From assembly GCA_948470475.1 (NCBI GenBank), contig OX419338.1:31962382-32026381 (forward strand): DNA of 64,000 nt. Reading direction: 5' to 3'. Made by a program: the position numbers and the translations under genes. Shown in pieces: positions 12,190 through 23,800 of the stretch. A model generated the notes under the pieces. That model did no database searches and was not told the origin of the DNA. It worked only from the letters and a program-made list of their open reading frames with translations. The DNA comes from Galaxea fascicularis. Lineage: Eukaryota > Cnidaria > Anthozoa > Scleractinia > Euphylliidae. Position 1 is the stretch's first letter. Every line of letters begins with the position of its first letter.

Positions 12190-12306
12190 AGATATTACCC
12201 GGTATCATGTAGAATAATAAAATAGGAAGCTTCAGACGGGCACACATATCACATAGTCATGAGAAGAGCGTATCAAAGACATTTACGCGTGGCCTGTCAT
12301 CACAAG
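12190..12306 (-). ncRNA. Candidate box C/D-like RNA, copy 5 (inverted)
   Basis: Minus-strand copy with box C at 12297-12303 and box D at 12232-12235. The core reads CAGGCCACGCGTAAATGTCT. The 3' hairpin stem is degraded (ATTCTACATGATACCGGG). The upstream CCTCCCACAAGGAAGCC block is kept and a weak TATA-like element is present. Confidence 0.33.
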
Positions 12307-13091
12307 ACGGTCTTAGATATAGATAAATGTACTATAAATAACTTTGTCTATCAACAAAGGCTTCCTTGTGGGAGGCAAAACTAATGTATTTATGATGCGT
12401 ATGCGCATCAGCAAATAAAGCAGAAGTGAATGGTTAAAGTATTTTACACTTTATTTTGGGAGACAGAGACACGAGTGAGAGAAATTGGATTTAAAAAAAA
12501 CTAAAAAGAAAAAAAATTGTGGACGTTGTTCACACTTTTTTGCCCAAATCCAGGGGAGTCTTTTTCACCAGTGGCAGCCATGGCATGTGTTATGACCAAA
12601 TTTTGGCCAGAAGTGCTCTTTAGTTTGCGAAGCAAATCCTCCGGTAAGTTCATAAGCGTTTACGATTAAGAATGAACACGATGAAATCGGATGCAAACTA
12701 CGATAAAAAGACTGGCTGACGTTTTCTGATATGTGGCAGATGTTACGACTAGATTTGAGGCCGGAAATCGCACATTTTGACACTTCAAAGTATCACATCA
12801 CTTATCAGATCACTAGCGTAGCATCGCTAAAGTCGTAAGGGTGGAAACAAGTCAAAAATGTGGAAAAACGTACAGTTTTAGATCAGAAATACTGAGGCAA
12901 GTCTTGGCGTCTCCTGATATTTACTTGAAGTCCCAGATGTTTAAAAACGATTTCAAGCGTGCTTCTGTCAAGCCCTTGTTTTTTTGAAACATTTACACCC
13001 AAAGTGTGTTCGGACAAACCAGTGTCATTTGGGCCGGACATTGACCGTTGACTGGCCGTTATTTTGAGCCCTGCTTTAGGGTAAAGATAAG

Positions 13092-13925
13092 TTGATATTG
13101 ATCGTGGTAATGTTAATGCTGTGGTTTTCCTCGATTTAAAAATAGCCTGAGTATCAGGCCCTATCGGGGAAGCGGGGACGAGGGGAAGAAAGAGGAGAAG
13201 GGCCTGACACAAAGCCATTGATTCGCTTGTGTCCAACATCCAGATTCTGGACGTTACGCTAATTGGTCAAAAGACAATAAGAAACCTCACGTGAGTCAAC
13301 CGGAAGTCAAACTTCCAGCGCAGGGGTTACAGACGCCATATTGAAGTTTACTCTCATGACACATGAGTTACCGGAAGTGATTTTGATTGGCTAATTATAA
13401 CACGCGCTGTCTGGGGGTGGAAGGCCTCTGAGAAGCTGTTTGTGTCAGGCGTTTCTTCCTTCGCTTTCTCGCTGTTTTTGCCTTCCCCACCCTAGAAACG
13501 CCTGATACTCAGGCTCCAAAATGAATCTTTATGGCATACAAGGAACAGCTCTTGATTGGTTAAGTCATATTTAACTGAGCGTACACAACGATGTCTCGTT
13601 AATGGTTCTCTCTCTAGAATTTGTTCACTTAAATGTGGGGTACCGCAAGGAACAATCCTTAGCCCCCTTTTATTTCTGATTTATATTAATGACTTGCCAA
13701 ACTGCCTAACATCGTGCCAGCCTAGGATGTATGCTGATGACACCAACATCACCTATGCTGGCGTTGAAGTGAATTCAATACAGTGAAATCTGAACCACGA
13801 TCTAGATAACTTAAACAAATAGCTTATTTCTAATAAACTTACTTTGAACAGTGCTAAAACTGAATTTATGCTAATTGACTCCAGACAAAAATTGAGTACT
13901 TTGTCGAACCCACTTGAGGGGTGCG
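13092..13925 (+). pseudogene. LINE reverse-transcriptase fragment, split by a MITE
   Basis: The plus strand reads VNAVVFLDLK (RT motif A) up to 13143, then resumes after a MITE with NLYGIQGTALDWL, RCLVNGSLSRI, CGVPQGTILSPLLFLIYIND and RMYADDTNITYAG (the YADD active site), and LTLNSAKTEFMLIDSRQK. The order and motifs fit a CR1/L2/Jockey-like non-LTR element. In-frame stops (for example after NSIQ and in the following segment), missing 5' and 3' parts and the insertion show it is dead. Several residues of motif A's tail appear lost at the insertion point. Confidence 0.75.
13144..13515. mobile_element. MITE inserted in the LINE fragment
   Basis: 16-bp inverted ends, AGCCTGAGTATCAGGC at 13144-13159 and its complement at 13500-13515, interrupt the reverse-transcriptase frame. 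The interior has no gene. A minus-strand open frame across it (13239-12883) is not a recognisable protein. Confidence 0.7.
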
Positions 13926-14189
13926 CTCTTTCCGAAGAAGATAAATTTGTATGGGAATTTCTTGAGTTTGAAATGCATGTTTTCTGGCATCGCTTTCAAG
14001 GGAAAGTTACAATAATTCAAGACATGCTAAGAGACTGACATGTTACTAAATTAGTCATTTTGTTTATATTTCAATCTTCCTGCAGGTGATTGGTAGCATC
14101 ATACAGACATGAAAGCACAAATGTCGTGGATGTTGCTTAGTCGTTCCGATCCTGAAATACTTGTTACTCGTAAATGGTTTGAACCCAGG

Positions 14190-14345
14190 AGTCATATCAT
14201 AATTAAGTGGAGCTCGATCGTCCAGGTGTAGTCCTGAGAAGGACTGTTTGTGGTAACATTGACTGACGTTTTGACAACTTGAGCGGAAGTCATCATCAGA
14301 GTCAAGTGATTTGTGTAACGTCAGTAGATGGTATACCTTGGCCGT
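14190..14345 (+). mobile_element. Possible Penelope-like element end fragment
   Basis: Contains CTGACGTTTTGACAACTTGA and GGAAGTCATCATCAGAGTCA, a word pattern I associate with the terminal repeats of Penelope-like retroelements in aquatic animals, plus a small hairpin (AGTCC TGAGAA GGACT). No reverse transcriptase is nearby. Assignment is from memory of the pattern, so it is tentative. Confidence 0.3.
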
Positions 14346-16804
14346 TGATGTGATTGGTCAACGAAGTCGTGATGTTATTGGTCGACTGTCAGTTAAGCCT
14401 AGTTGTCATTGGCTGTGAAGACTGTACACAGTGATTGGTGCGTTTCGATCCGTCTTTTGTTAGTCTAATGTGTGTACGTGTATTGCTAGTATACTTGTTA
14501 CTATTAACTATACCTCGATATAGAGTATTTTCATTCATTTGACTTTCAACTTAGGTTAGTTAAAAATTAACATGAAATCAAATTTGAGCTACAACAAACC
14601 CTCCCACTGTATAAACACTTATAACGTCATTCAATCTTTATTTTTCTTTAATACATGCAATGAGCATCACTAATTAGAACTAAGGATACCAAATTATGGA
14701 GAAAGGTTACAGCCCAAAATCATTGCCTGAACGCTCTACTTCCCCCACAGAAAACACGGGCACTTCAGGAGAGAGGTCATAACTGTATTTTACCTCAAGT
14801 CAGATCTGAACACTTTAAGCACTGCTTCATAAATAGGTGCCTTTTTGGCTTTGTGTAGCTGTTGTTTTTTCTAGTATCGAGTGTTTTAATTGCAATATAG
14901 TATAGCATAGTATAATTCGGACTTATTAGAATTATTTTATTCTCATTATTATTGAATTGTCCACTTCTCACGTTTGCCTGAGAGTATATTTGCAATAAAG
15001 ATCTTTATTATTAGGCGTTACAAAAGGAAGCCGCTTTAATGGTGCTACTCAAGGATGTATACGTTTTCTCGCACTTTTAACTTGCCAGGCAAGTCGAGTG
15101 CTAACAATTGGCTGGAAAAATAATTTAGCTCGGAATACAATGGCAATTTTACGTAAGTATACAGAGCGGCATCCTCTTAATTTCGGATACACACAACTGT
15201 TAAAGAGACTGGCTATTCTTGTCAATTCTTTCCCACTTACATGCAAATATAAATGAAGTATTTTAAGTACATGAAAAGCCTCTGAATTGCTGTCAGAGAT
15301 AGTGAAAACGCTATCGACTTGTGCTTGACGACCAAATCAACAAGAATGTTATGTCAGCTTGTATGCACAGTATTAAAAGAGCCGCAAGTAGGACGTTTAA
15401 CTTTTTAACCGTTTAGCCAGGTGCTGTTAATGGTAAACAAAGGTCCAGTTGTTTTAACGCAAGTTAGCTAATGTGAGGGTTAACAATGCATGGTCTAAAG
15501 CTCTCTGAAAAATCAAACTTCGACAACGGCAAACTCGTTCAAGAAAAAATTAGGAAATACGTGTTAGACACACACTCAGGAACTCAAGATGATCAACGCT
15601 TACATAGTTCTACTGCTTATTTCAAACCGTGCAACAGACTTTCCAAGCATTTCAGGGTTAGGACGCAGCACCCTGACTAATTATAAAAATCCTGTATAAA
15701 ATATAACCTTTTGTCAATGAACGCGTAGGATCTGGATAGAAAAATAACTGTGCAATTTGATTTTGTAGTTAATAAATCAGTGATGTGGAAACACATCGAT
15801 TCACGGCACTTTCACTTCAGCTAACACCACTACAAATAAAAAACCAACGCTAAATTAAGAGCGCAACATTTGCTAATTTGGACTACACTTAGAGAACCAG
15901 GAATAACAACAAAATAAGAGCCAAGTCTAGCAAAGCTTTCATACAGAAATAATAAAAAAAAATACAGAATAGGGACATTTAGATTTAACCGAGTCCGCCT
16001 TTTCAAATCTAGTTTTGCGTACTTTAGATAATCGATTTTTAAGTCACTCTTGTTTCTACAATTTCCTTATGCAGTGGCAAACAATAAGGAAAAGAGAGGT
16101 TTTTGGAAAGATGACTGGTTTCAAGTTTGAAATTCGTACTCCTCCTCAAATCAAAAGGTCCCTAATTTCTAGAGGCCCACGAACATGAAATCAATTGCGT
16201 TTACAGGAACAAATCACCATATATTATGTCTTAATGATTTCTTATTCGTTGTGATGGCGTAAGATAGTCTATTGAGTCTACTGAACCCACGGCAAGTTGC
16301 TACCATTCTACCGTTTAATGGCCCTCCGAATTCTCTCCAGGCTTCATTCGTCAACCGTTTGTTCTCAGACTTAATCAGTTTCATTTCCAGTCACCGCACG
16401 TTTACGCCTTACAGTGTAATGTATACTTGATACTACAAAATTATTTACATCTTGCACAGTGTCTGCCGACTATGATCTAAGCACTGCCCCACCCCTTGAC
16501 CCCCTCCCTTTCCCTGCCCCCCTTCCAAGGGGCGTGGTCTTGCCACCTCTGCCCCGAGTACTCCGCAAACTTGCTTGGCTTGGAGCTTTACTTGCTGCGG
16601 ATCATAAGAGAAACGCAAAGTGTTAACAACCGGTTAAATGTCACAAACATGTTAGCAACTTATTCGCGAAGTCTTCCGATTGGAATTTTAAAGCAGTGGA
16701 ATTTTCTTTTCTTTTTTGTTGATGAAGACGCGAGCGGGCGTAATCTTGATTATCATTCCTTTGAGTCAACAGGTGATCATGTACCAGAACGATCTATTTA
16801 GACA
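14346..16804. other. Intergenic DNA, no recognised feature
   Basis: AT-rich, with only short frames (for example 15486-15680 plus and 15246-15049 minus) lacking motifs or consistent splice sites. A CEP104 tail exon was sought here on the minus strand and not found. Confidence 0.4.
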
Positions 16805-16925
16805 GGAGCACATCACTAGGAGCGTACAACTGCCCTTTATTCCTGTCACGGCGTTTTCACAGACCGATTTATTTTTAGATTGAATTTGTCGCGAATATGG
16901 GACTCCCTCAGGCTTCGTATTGGAG
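16805..16925. repeat. Dispersed repeat, inverted copy of 3385-3505
   Basis: Reverse-complement partner of the repeat near 3.4 kb. It lies just downstream of the CEP104 3' end, so it could fall within its 3' untranslated region or beyond. Confidence 0.7.
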
Positions 16926-17049
16926 TTGTACCCTCCTAGTAATGGACTACTGATTTGGAGCAGAACGCTTCTTAAGTTGAGATCAAGAACAACTCAAGAA
17001 TAGGGTGTCTATTGTGCGATGGTTTAGATAAAACAAGATCCATTAATAG

Positions 17050-20000
17050 TCAGGAAAAGAAAAAGCGTTTACCTAGTTGTTGTTGAAGCCTTGCCTTGTT
17101 TGGAGCACATTCTTCCTTCAAATGTTTGCTCCAAGCCTAAAGTTAAAAAACACGGTTTTAAGAAGGAATGATAGCAAGAAGAGAAATACAAAAACACCGG
17201 GAAATGGGGCAAAGGACAGACACCTGACGCAATTTCTCAATTCTTTGTGAAAGAGCCTTACCTCATCATTCTTTCCAAGAGTCTTGTTGCACAGTATGCA
17301 TCGAGGGCCCTTGGCACCTTAACGCACAAAAAAGAAATAAGCTAGCAAGGAAGAATAGAAGTAACAAAAGGATTTGAAACATCAAAGGCAATCTTAAAGC
17401 GTTCATCTATACTTTCGATGAGTGCGACAGAGAGCAGAAGGACGCTTTGCCGTATCGTTACATGCCTAAAAGTCAACAATTACAGAAACGTCCCTAGAAA
17501 TTACACATGGGTTTCTGGGGACAACTTGGTACTTATTCTCGCTGGTTAAACTTGTCTAAGGTGAGAGAATTCAATGAATGGTTAATGGAAAATTAAAAAG
17601 TCAAAGAAAGAGGAGTAAAAGTTCGTCGTCAAGTGCTCCACATAACCTTGAATTTGGTCACTTTTAGTCGTTGTTTTGTAAAGGAAAATTTTAAAACAAA
17701 AATGTACCAAGAAGGATGCTGTCGGATGTACGTGGTGGCCTTCAAGGTGAAAGAAACTACACAAGTGCGAGAATAAATAGAATCATCAGCGAAGCCTTAC
17801 TTTTGATCTAAAACCAAATTCTCGCCAAAGTAAACAGAAGACTTTACTGTAAGTGAGTAATGAGAATTCGGACTCACCCGGCTGGCAGCTTTTCTCAGCA
17901 AAGTGATCATCAAGTTCCGTTTTCAGCACCGCGTCCTTGCACCGCGGACACTGAGCGAATTTGTCACTGGATTCACACTCCGTCAACAGATGTTCGCTTA
18001 CTCCTGAGATTTCGATCACCTGAGGGGAGGGGTGGGGGTCAGTATGAGTAAGGTAACAACGTAGAGGAAAGGGGGGAATACTTGTAAAAAACAAAAACAA
18101 AAAAACGAACAGACAAACAAATTAAAACCAAGCTAACAAACGAGGAACGAAAACACGAACACAAAAGAAAGTAAACGAAGAAACGTTTGAGTACTGTGCA
18201 ACAGTAACAATTGTCGAAACATCGTCGATTCTAAACTGTATACAAGTTGATGTTGTGGCCTTCCAGTTTCTGAGATATCTTGAACGAATCGCCAAGCATC
18301 GGCAACTGCCAGCTGACCGACGGCCAAGAATCGTCCGACTTCTTAAACTCTCGGAACACTTCGGAAGACGATTCTAATTCTTCAGTGGTAACTATAGAAA
18401 GTCGTAATATTCTTGGATACTACCCAGAAATTTACTCATTATTACCTGAGCGCAATGATCGCATCTCTTGAGCATGGGACAGCTTTTCCAGTAATGCATG
18501 TCAAGCATTTCTTCTGTAAATGCCTCGTTCTTCTCACCACAAAAAATGCACATCCTATGATGTATGGTCAGACAAAGTAAGATAAATGTTAACGACCACG
18601 TGTTGGTTACAAGGGTTTACCAAATGGCCAATATAAAATGCGGGATGTCCAAAAACGACGCATTTCACACAAAGCCCGTCTACAATGTAGTCAAAGTTCC
18701 GTCTCAAGCCAACGTGAACAAAGGCTATTTATGACTAAGTTGAACATGCATATCTTCACTAACATGCAGTCAACTGTCTTGAAGAAACAGTAATTCCCCA
18801 CCACTTCGTGTTCTCGCAATTGCATTAATTGCGTTCACAACTTCGAGGATCATTTTTCATTTCCTTTCATTTCAACTTAACTTAAACAGCTCAATTGTGC
18901 GCGTTCTTAATCCACACAACATGAACCGCGCCACTGAGTTAAGTCAATTATGTAGCCAGTGTATGTTTGGTGAGCAGACAGGTAATAACGAAGAAGAACA
19001 AACTCGCCCAGGGGCCAGACACTCACCTGTCCACGTCCACCGGTTCCTCTGAAAAATTGGAACATAACAGCGTTAGCAAATTCACTGGCCTCTCTGCTGT
19101 AATGTTAAGTATAACTGCTGGCTTTTCTTTTAAGGGAGAGGGGAGGGGAAGGGGGGTGGGTGGAATAGGAAGCGATGCTACTAATTTGAACGCAAGAGAG
19201 CATGTGTTTCAATATAAATAATAGTATGTGTGGCAGGCGTTCAAGGGGAGTGAGAAGGGAAAACGTGAAGCGAGGGTTCTTCTCCTTCCATCCTCGCGCG
19301 CCCTTCGCGTTCTCGCGCGGATGAATTCCCACTTCCCTTTTGCCTTCGAACGCCTTCGCCAAAGACGAATATTTACTGAGCCTGAGGCGAGTAATTGTTT
19401 TAGTATATTTTCAGAGCTGAACTACAGAGAAATCAGTAATCAACAAATTTTTTCCAGTGTAAAGGTTACATTCGTCTGCGGGGAGCCCGCCATTTTGCTT
19501 TGCTTTATATTCACCGCCTTGCGTGGTGAATATAACGTTATAGAGGGAACCGATCAACCAATCAGATTGTTGGAAACTCTTAGTTCATCTCCGAAATTAA
19601 ACTAAAAATAAAGAATCACTGCTTTTTAAAACTCCGTTAAGGATAAAGCTTAATCGTCGAGTATTATGCAAGAATACGACACGGCTACATTGCACTTATG
19701 ATACCAGTTGCACTTATATCACATTTCCGTGAACACGGTCAACACGCACATATCACGTGATAACGTGTCTGAAGACCAACTAACCATACAGCCTCCACTA
19801 AAGGACTGCAAGCCCAATATGCTTCAGGGGATTACTATCGCATGTCACGTGACCCTTTGATACACAGGAACACCAATGATATGGCGATTAAATCAAGGGT
19901 TGAAAACTGTGGCATGCATTGCCTTTGGTAACTTTCACAAGATTAACAAATTTAACGTACGTACAACAGAATCGTGCGACCTTGAATTTCTTCCAAAAAC

Positions 20001-20826
20001 AATTTGCATGGACGTATATGAATTATCTAAGAAGGTCGCTTACCTTTAGCTGGTTTGGAACTGGTTGCTTTTGAAGACGCCTGAAGGAATAGTTAATTAA
20101 AGAAAATCAAAGTTACAACCTGGTCCCATGCTGTTCAAAAAGCGGATAGCTTAAAAAATCTAGTTAATATGCCACTATTCTGCAAAGAAAATGTCCTACA
20201 GCGACTAGTATGGTATCCGTTAGATAGCGACTTAAAAACTGGATAACGTTATGTGCTCGTTAAGACCTAGAGTCCTGGCGTAAAACTGTACACGGCACTA
20301 CGTCCTCTCCCTTCGTGCATTCTGTTGCTTCCTAACTCCAGTGTCAAGTGTAATATATCCAAATGTCATCCTTTCTACGGTGTTGACACCCATGAACACC
20401 CACCCAAAGAACAGACTAACTTCTCATTGCTTCAAGAGGAATACCATCCCACGAGCGCAAAACCAAAGCTGATAAGATATGAGCAATAGCTCGTAATTTG
20501 CTACAGAATATATACATACCCCGGCCATATCACGGAGGGCTTGAAGTTGAGCCTGTAGTGCTGCAATCTAAGAGGGAAAGAATTCAATACTTTCAGTACA
20601 ACAATAAAAAGAGGTTATGGAAGGAAGCATTGGGTCGACATTCAATTTCACAGATTGGTAGAAACCGGGGTGTCGCGCTCCAATGATGTCGCGCCGACGA
20701 TTCAAACAGGCCGCTACCTAACTAGTAGTAATAGAACTGGGAAATGAAATTGTCATTAACAGATTGACACTGTACCTCGGCTTGCTTAGCTTTCTCGGAG
20801 GTTGCGGCAGCAGCTTTTGCCTGGGC
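17050..20826 (-). CDS. CEP104: CEP104 exons 29-36: second coiled coil and zinc fingers
   Basis: Exons 29-31 encode an Ala/Gln-rich coiled coil (AAAATSEKAKQAE, IAALQAQLQALRDMAG). Exon 32 is a 22-nt micro-exon. Exons 33-36 encode the Cys/His zinc-finger array: MCIFCGEKNEAF then HYWKSCPMLKRCDHC (exon 33), EHLLTECESSDKF, AQCPRCKDAV and DDHFAEKSCQP (exon 34), GPRCILCNKTLGKNDE (exon 35), and AWSKHLKEECAPNKARLQQQ (exon 36). Spacing of Cys and His follows the human protein. Exon 36 either ends at an AG-GTAAAC donor (17072) or continues eight more codons to TGA at 17050-17052. No convincing downstream exon carrying the Ser/Lys tail of the human protein was found. Confidence 0.88.
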
Positions 20827-23800
20827 CTGCAAGTTGAACGGACAGAACAAATTATTGAAAAGGGAACTCATGCGAATCATAAAAGTAGAAATAAATAACA
20901 AAAAAACCAGAAAGACAAACCCTTCTCTCAGCTTCTGTAGGCTTGCCATCAATCTTGTCAAACCCGTCAAACAGGTTTCTGTAAAGCGGGTTTTTCCTGG
21001 TTGCTGGCTCATCAGGTGGAAGATAATTACGAACAGTATCCTTTACCTAAAATGAACAAAAACTCGTCTTAACTCTTTAACACCTAACAGTGATCAATGT
21101 TGAATTTCTCCTTATTGTAACCCTGCTCAATCAAACATGAAGATTGTGAGAAAAAAGGAAGTGATCAACAAGTAACAAAGGTCTTGATTGTTAAACAAAT
21201 TCTCCTCAACATTACCATATAAATTGTACCGAAAACAGAGTGGAGAAAATACATACTGATATCAGGGTTTAAAGAGTAAAAAGAACCTCTGCTTTTGTCA
21301 ACTTGGTCTTAAACAGCTCAAAATTGTATCGACAAATTTCGCCTTTCAACGTTGGAACTGTTTCATTTCCTTGGACAATAGTAATGGTATGGGCATCAGG
21401 GATGTCACTAATTTTCGAAGTAGGTGGGGATATACAAAAAACAACCAGGGATTCGAGTTGCTGTAGTGAAGTCAACATGCTGGTTTTATATCAAAGTATC
21501 CGGGGATATACCTCAAAAGACGAGAGGAAAGTTCCCGGCCCTGGGTATCTAAAGGAACTTTACAACTCAGAGGTAAACACACAAAGCCATTCACTTGACC
21601 TCCCATAGTTTGAAATGTCAGGAGCTAATGACATGTCTTTTGATTTCGGACCGACCACATTTGATACTGTTTCCTGACTCGGAGCAAAGAAAAGAGAGCG
21701 TAAGGCTCTGATAAGATCTATCAACAGTACGCGACAATCAAAGAGAACACGGGAATAGAAAACGGCCTGTCAAGACTGGTTCTCCTAGTTTATGTAGAAG
21801 CCCCGCCAACGATTTTCCCCGACTGTAGACAACAAAATGAGAGAAATGTCAATATCTTTGTGAATGCTGAACATTAAACATCTCTTACGAAACTATGAGC
21901 AGATTTATTCCAGCGCTGACAAGAGTCGTTCATAAAGCTCGAGAGTTTTAGGTCCATCACTAGACCAGTGAGCAAGAAAACGAAATCTAGATGGTTCTTC
22001 GAGGACTTCGGCAGATTCACCATGGCACAAGTCGAGCAAAGGATTCAGGCCAAACAACAGTGAGAGGATGTATGATTCTTGCCAACTTTCACACTCGTTC
22101 AAGTGAAAGTTCAGACCTTTTTAATTACCTTTTTGTACAGTTCCAGTACCAGCCGAGATGCCGCATCTCTCACCTCCCCATTGGTGTGTTCAAGGGCTGG
22201 CAAAACAACCTGGCCAGAAGAGAAACTGTTAGTATCATAACCGTCTTAAACTGAAAATGGAAAATGGTACATACGGAATGGAATGATGAAGAAAATTATA
22301 TTTCAACTGATTAAACTTAACCACAGCTAAGTAGCCAAGGGTGAAGATGAAGGTGAATGACAATTAAACACATCAACAGCAAAATACCGCGCACCCACTG
22401 AGGTCAGAGTGCTACCTGGGTTAGGAGAAGAGGAAAATGATGTCGATGGCGTTAGAATGACCTACGGCACGACAAGTGAGAACAATGAAAATACAATTTT
22501 ACCTTCATGATGTTTCCAGTGGAAAGGCTCCTGTGAAAGCAAAACAACAAGGTCATCAGGAGTGAATAAACATCCACGAAAAAATAACCTCTTGGTCAGA
22601 GAATTTGGTGTACCACATTGTTACAGTTTTCTGAACTTAAGCCTCAGCCTGGCAGTTCTACAGTTTCTTTGTACCCGCTTTTGTTGGGGGACATTTCTCA
22701 CGAAATTAAACCAAAGAACCACGACATAACCACAATAACACCAAAACCTTACCCATTCTTATCAGAGTCCAACTCCAGCACTCCAAGAAGTTTCTCAATA
22801 ATCTCTATTCTGCTCTTGTACATCCGCGCCTGGAGAGAAATAAACAGATTCAAACTCAAACAATAGCGAAACACGAAAACACAGCCTATTTTTCTGTTCT
22901 CGTTGTTATATTTGATCACTACAAATGGCAATAGGCCACACTTACTGCAACTTGCTGTTTCCCTTTGAAAGGGCGTGTTAAATGGTCCGGAATCACACCG
23001 AGCGGCTAGAGGAAAGAAGCACGTGCATTGCTTTTAGTAAATAAAAGGAAGAAAAACGCCAATCGTTGAGACAACCAAGGAGTGTTATAGATTTACAACC
23101 AGATTCTGAATATCATAATCTAACTTTCTCCACAATATTATAAACTAAAAGATCATGTCAAACCTTTATGTCTTTGTGTGCAGCCAATTCCATGATCATG
23201 GCAGTGGAAGCATCACGACTTCTCGCAGCCTAGTATGAATTACAAATGCATTTAATAACCATGAATGTACGAGAATCAAAGACGTCCTGATACTTCAAAA
23301 CTGTAACAAACTTTTATATCATCATTCTTGCAAATACAACGATTAGAAACAGCTTATTACCGTGACAAAAGCGACAAGAAAAAACAGTTAATTTTTAAAG
23401 GTGGAAGGCAAATATCTTCAACAAGCATAACGTGAAACCAATTGTGAGAATATTTGTCTATCTACTTGGCGTAGGAACCTCGTTCCCGGGTCTCTCTTCT
23501 TCCCGTTCCCTAAGGACGAGGGTTGATAGCGAAGAGGAGGTTGATAGCGAAGACAAATACCATCCGGGATAGGTAATAATTTGAAGATTACAAGTCTAGC
23601 AACCTGACCAATGGGCCTCGCTCGCCAAAGAGATAAGGTAAACTTTCGACAAATTTTGGGATGTATATCCACACAGTTGACACAAAACGAAAAATGTGCC
23701 GAGTCCTTACTGAGGAACATGCAACATACGGCAGGAAGCGGAATTGTCAGTTATATCGTGCAAAAAATGGCGTAAAATGTTTCTGCAGCTAGCATGTCGT

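Larger units (their letters stand above)
9949..12735. repeat. Duplicated segment, copy B, contiguous
   Basis: Uninterrupted counterpart of the two A halves. It carries two tandem forward cassettes (about 11,380-11,680 and 11,640-12,020) followed by an inverted one (12,040-12,480), so its right part is a large inverted repeat with ~300-base arms. No protein gene recognised. Confidence 0.8.

Noticed and set aside
12883..13239. 118-codon minus-strand frame as a gene
   Set aside because: It crosses the end of a MITE and a LINE fragment on the other strand, so it is not an independent gene.
21269..21608. Frames on both strands around 21.3-21.6 kb as CEP104 exons
   Set aside because: No homology to the family at the expected place; part of this stretch is a dispersed repeat found inverted at about 24,548-24,592.
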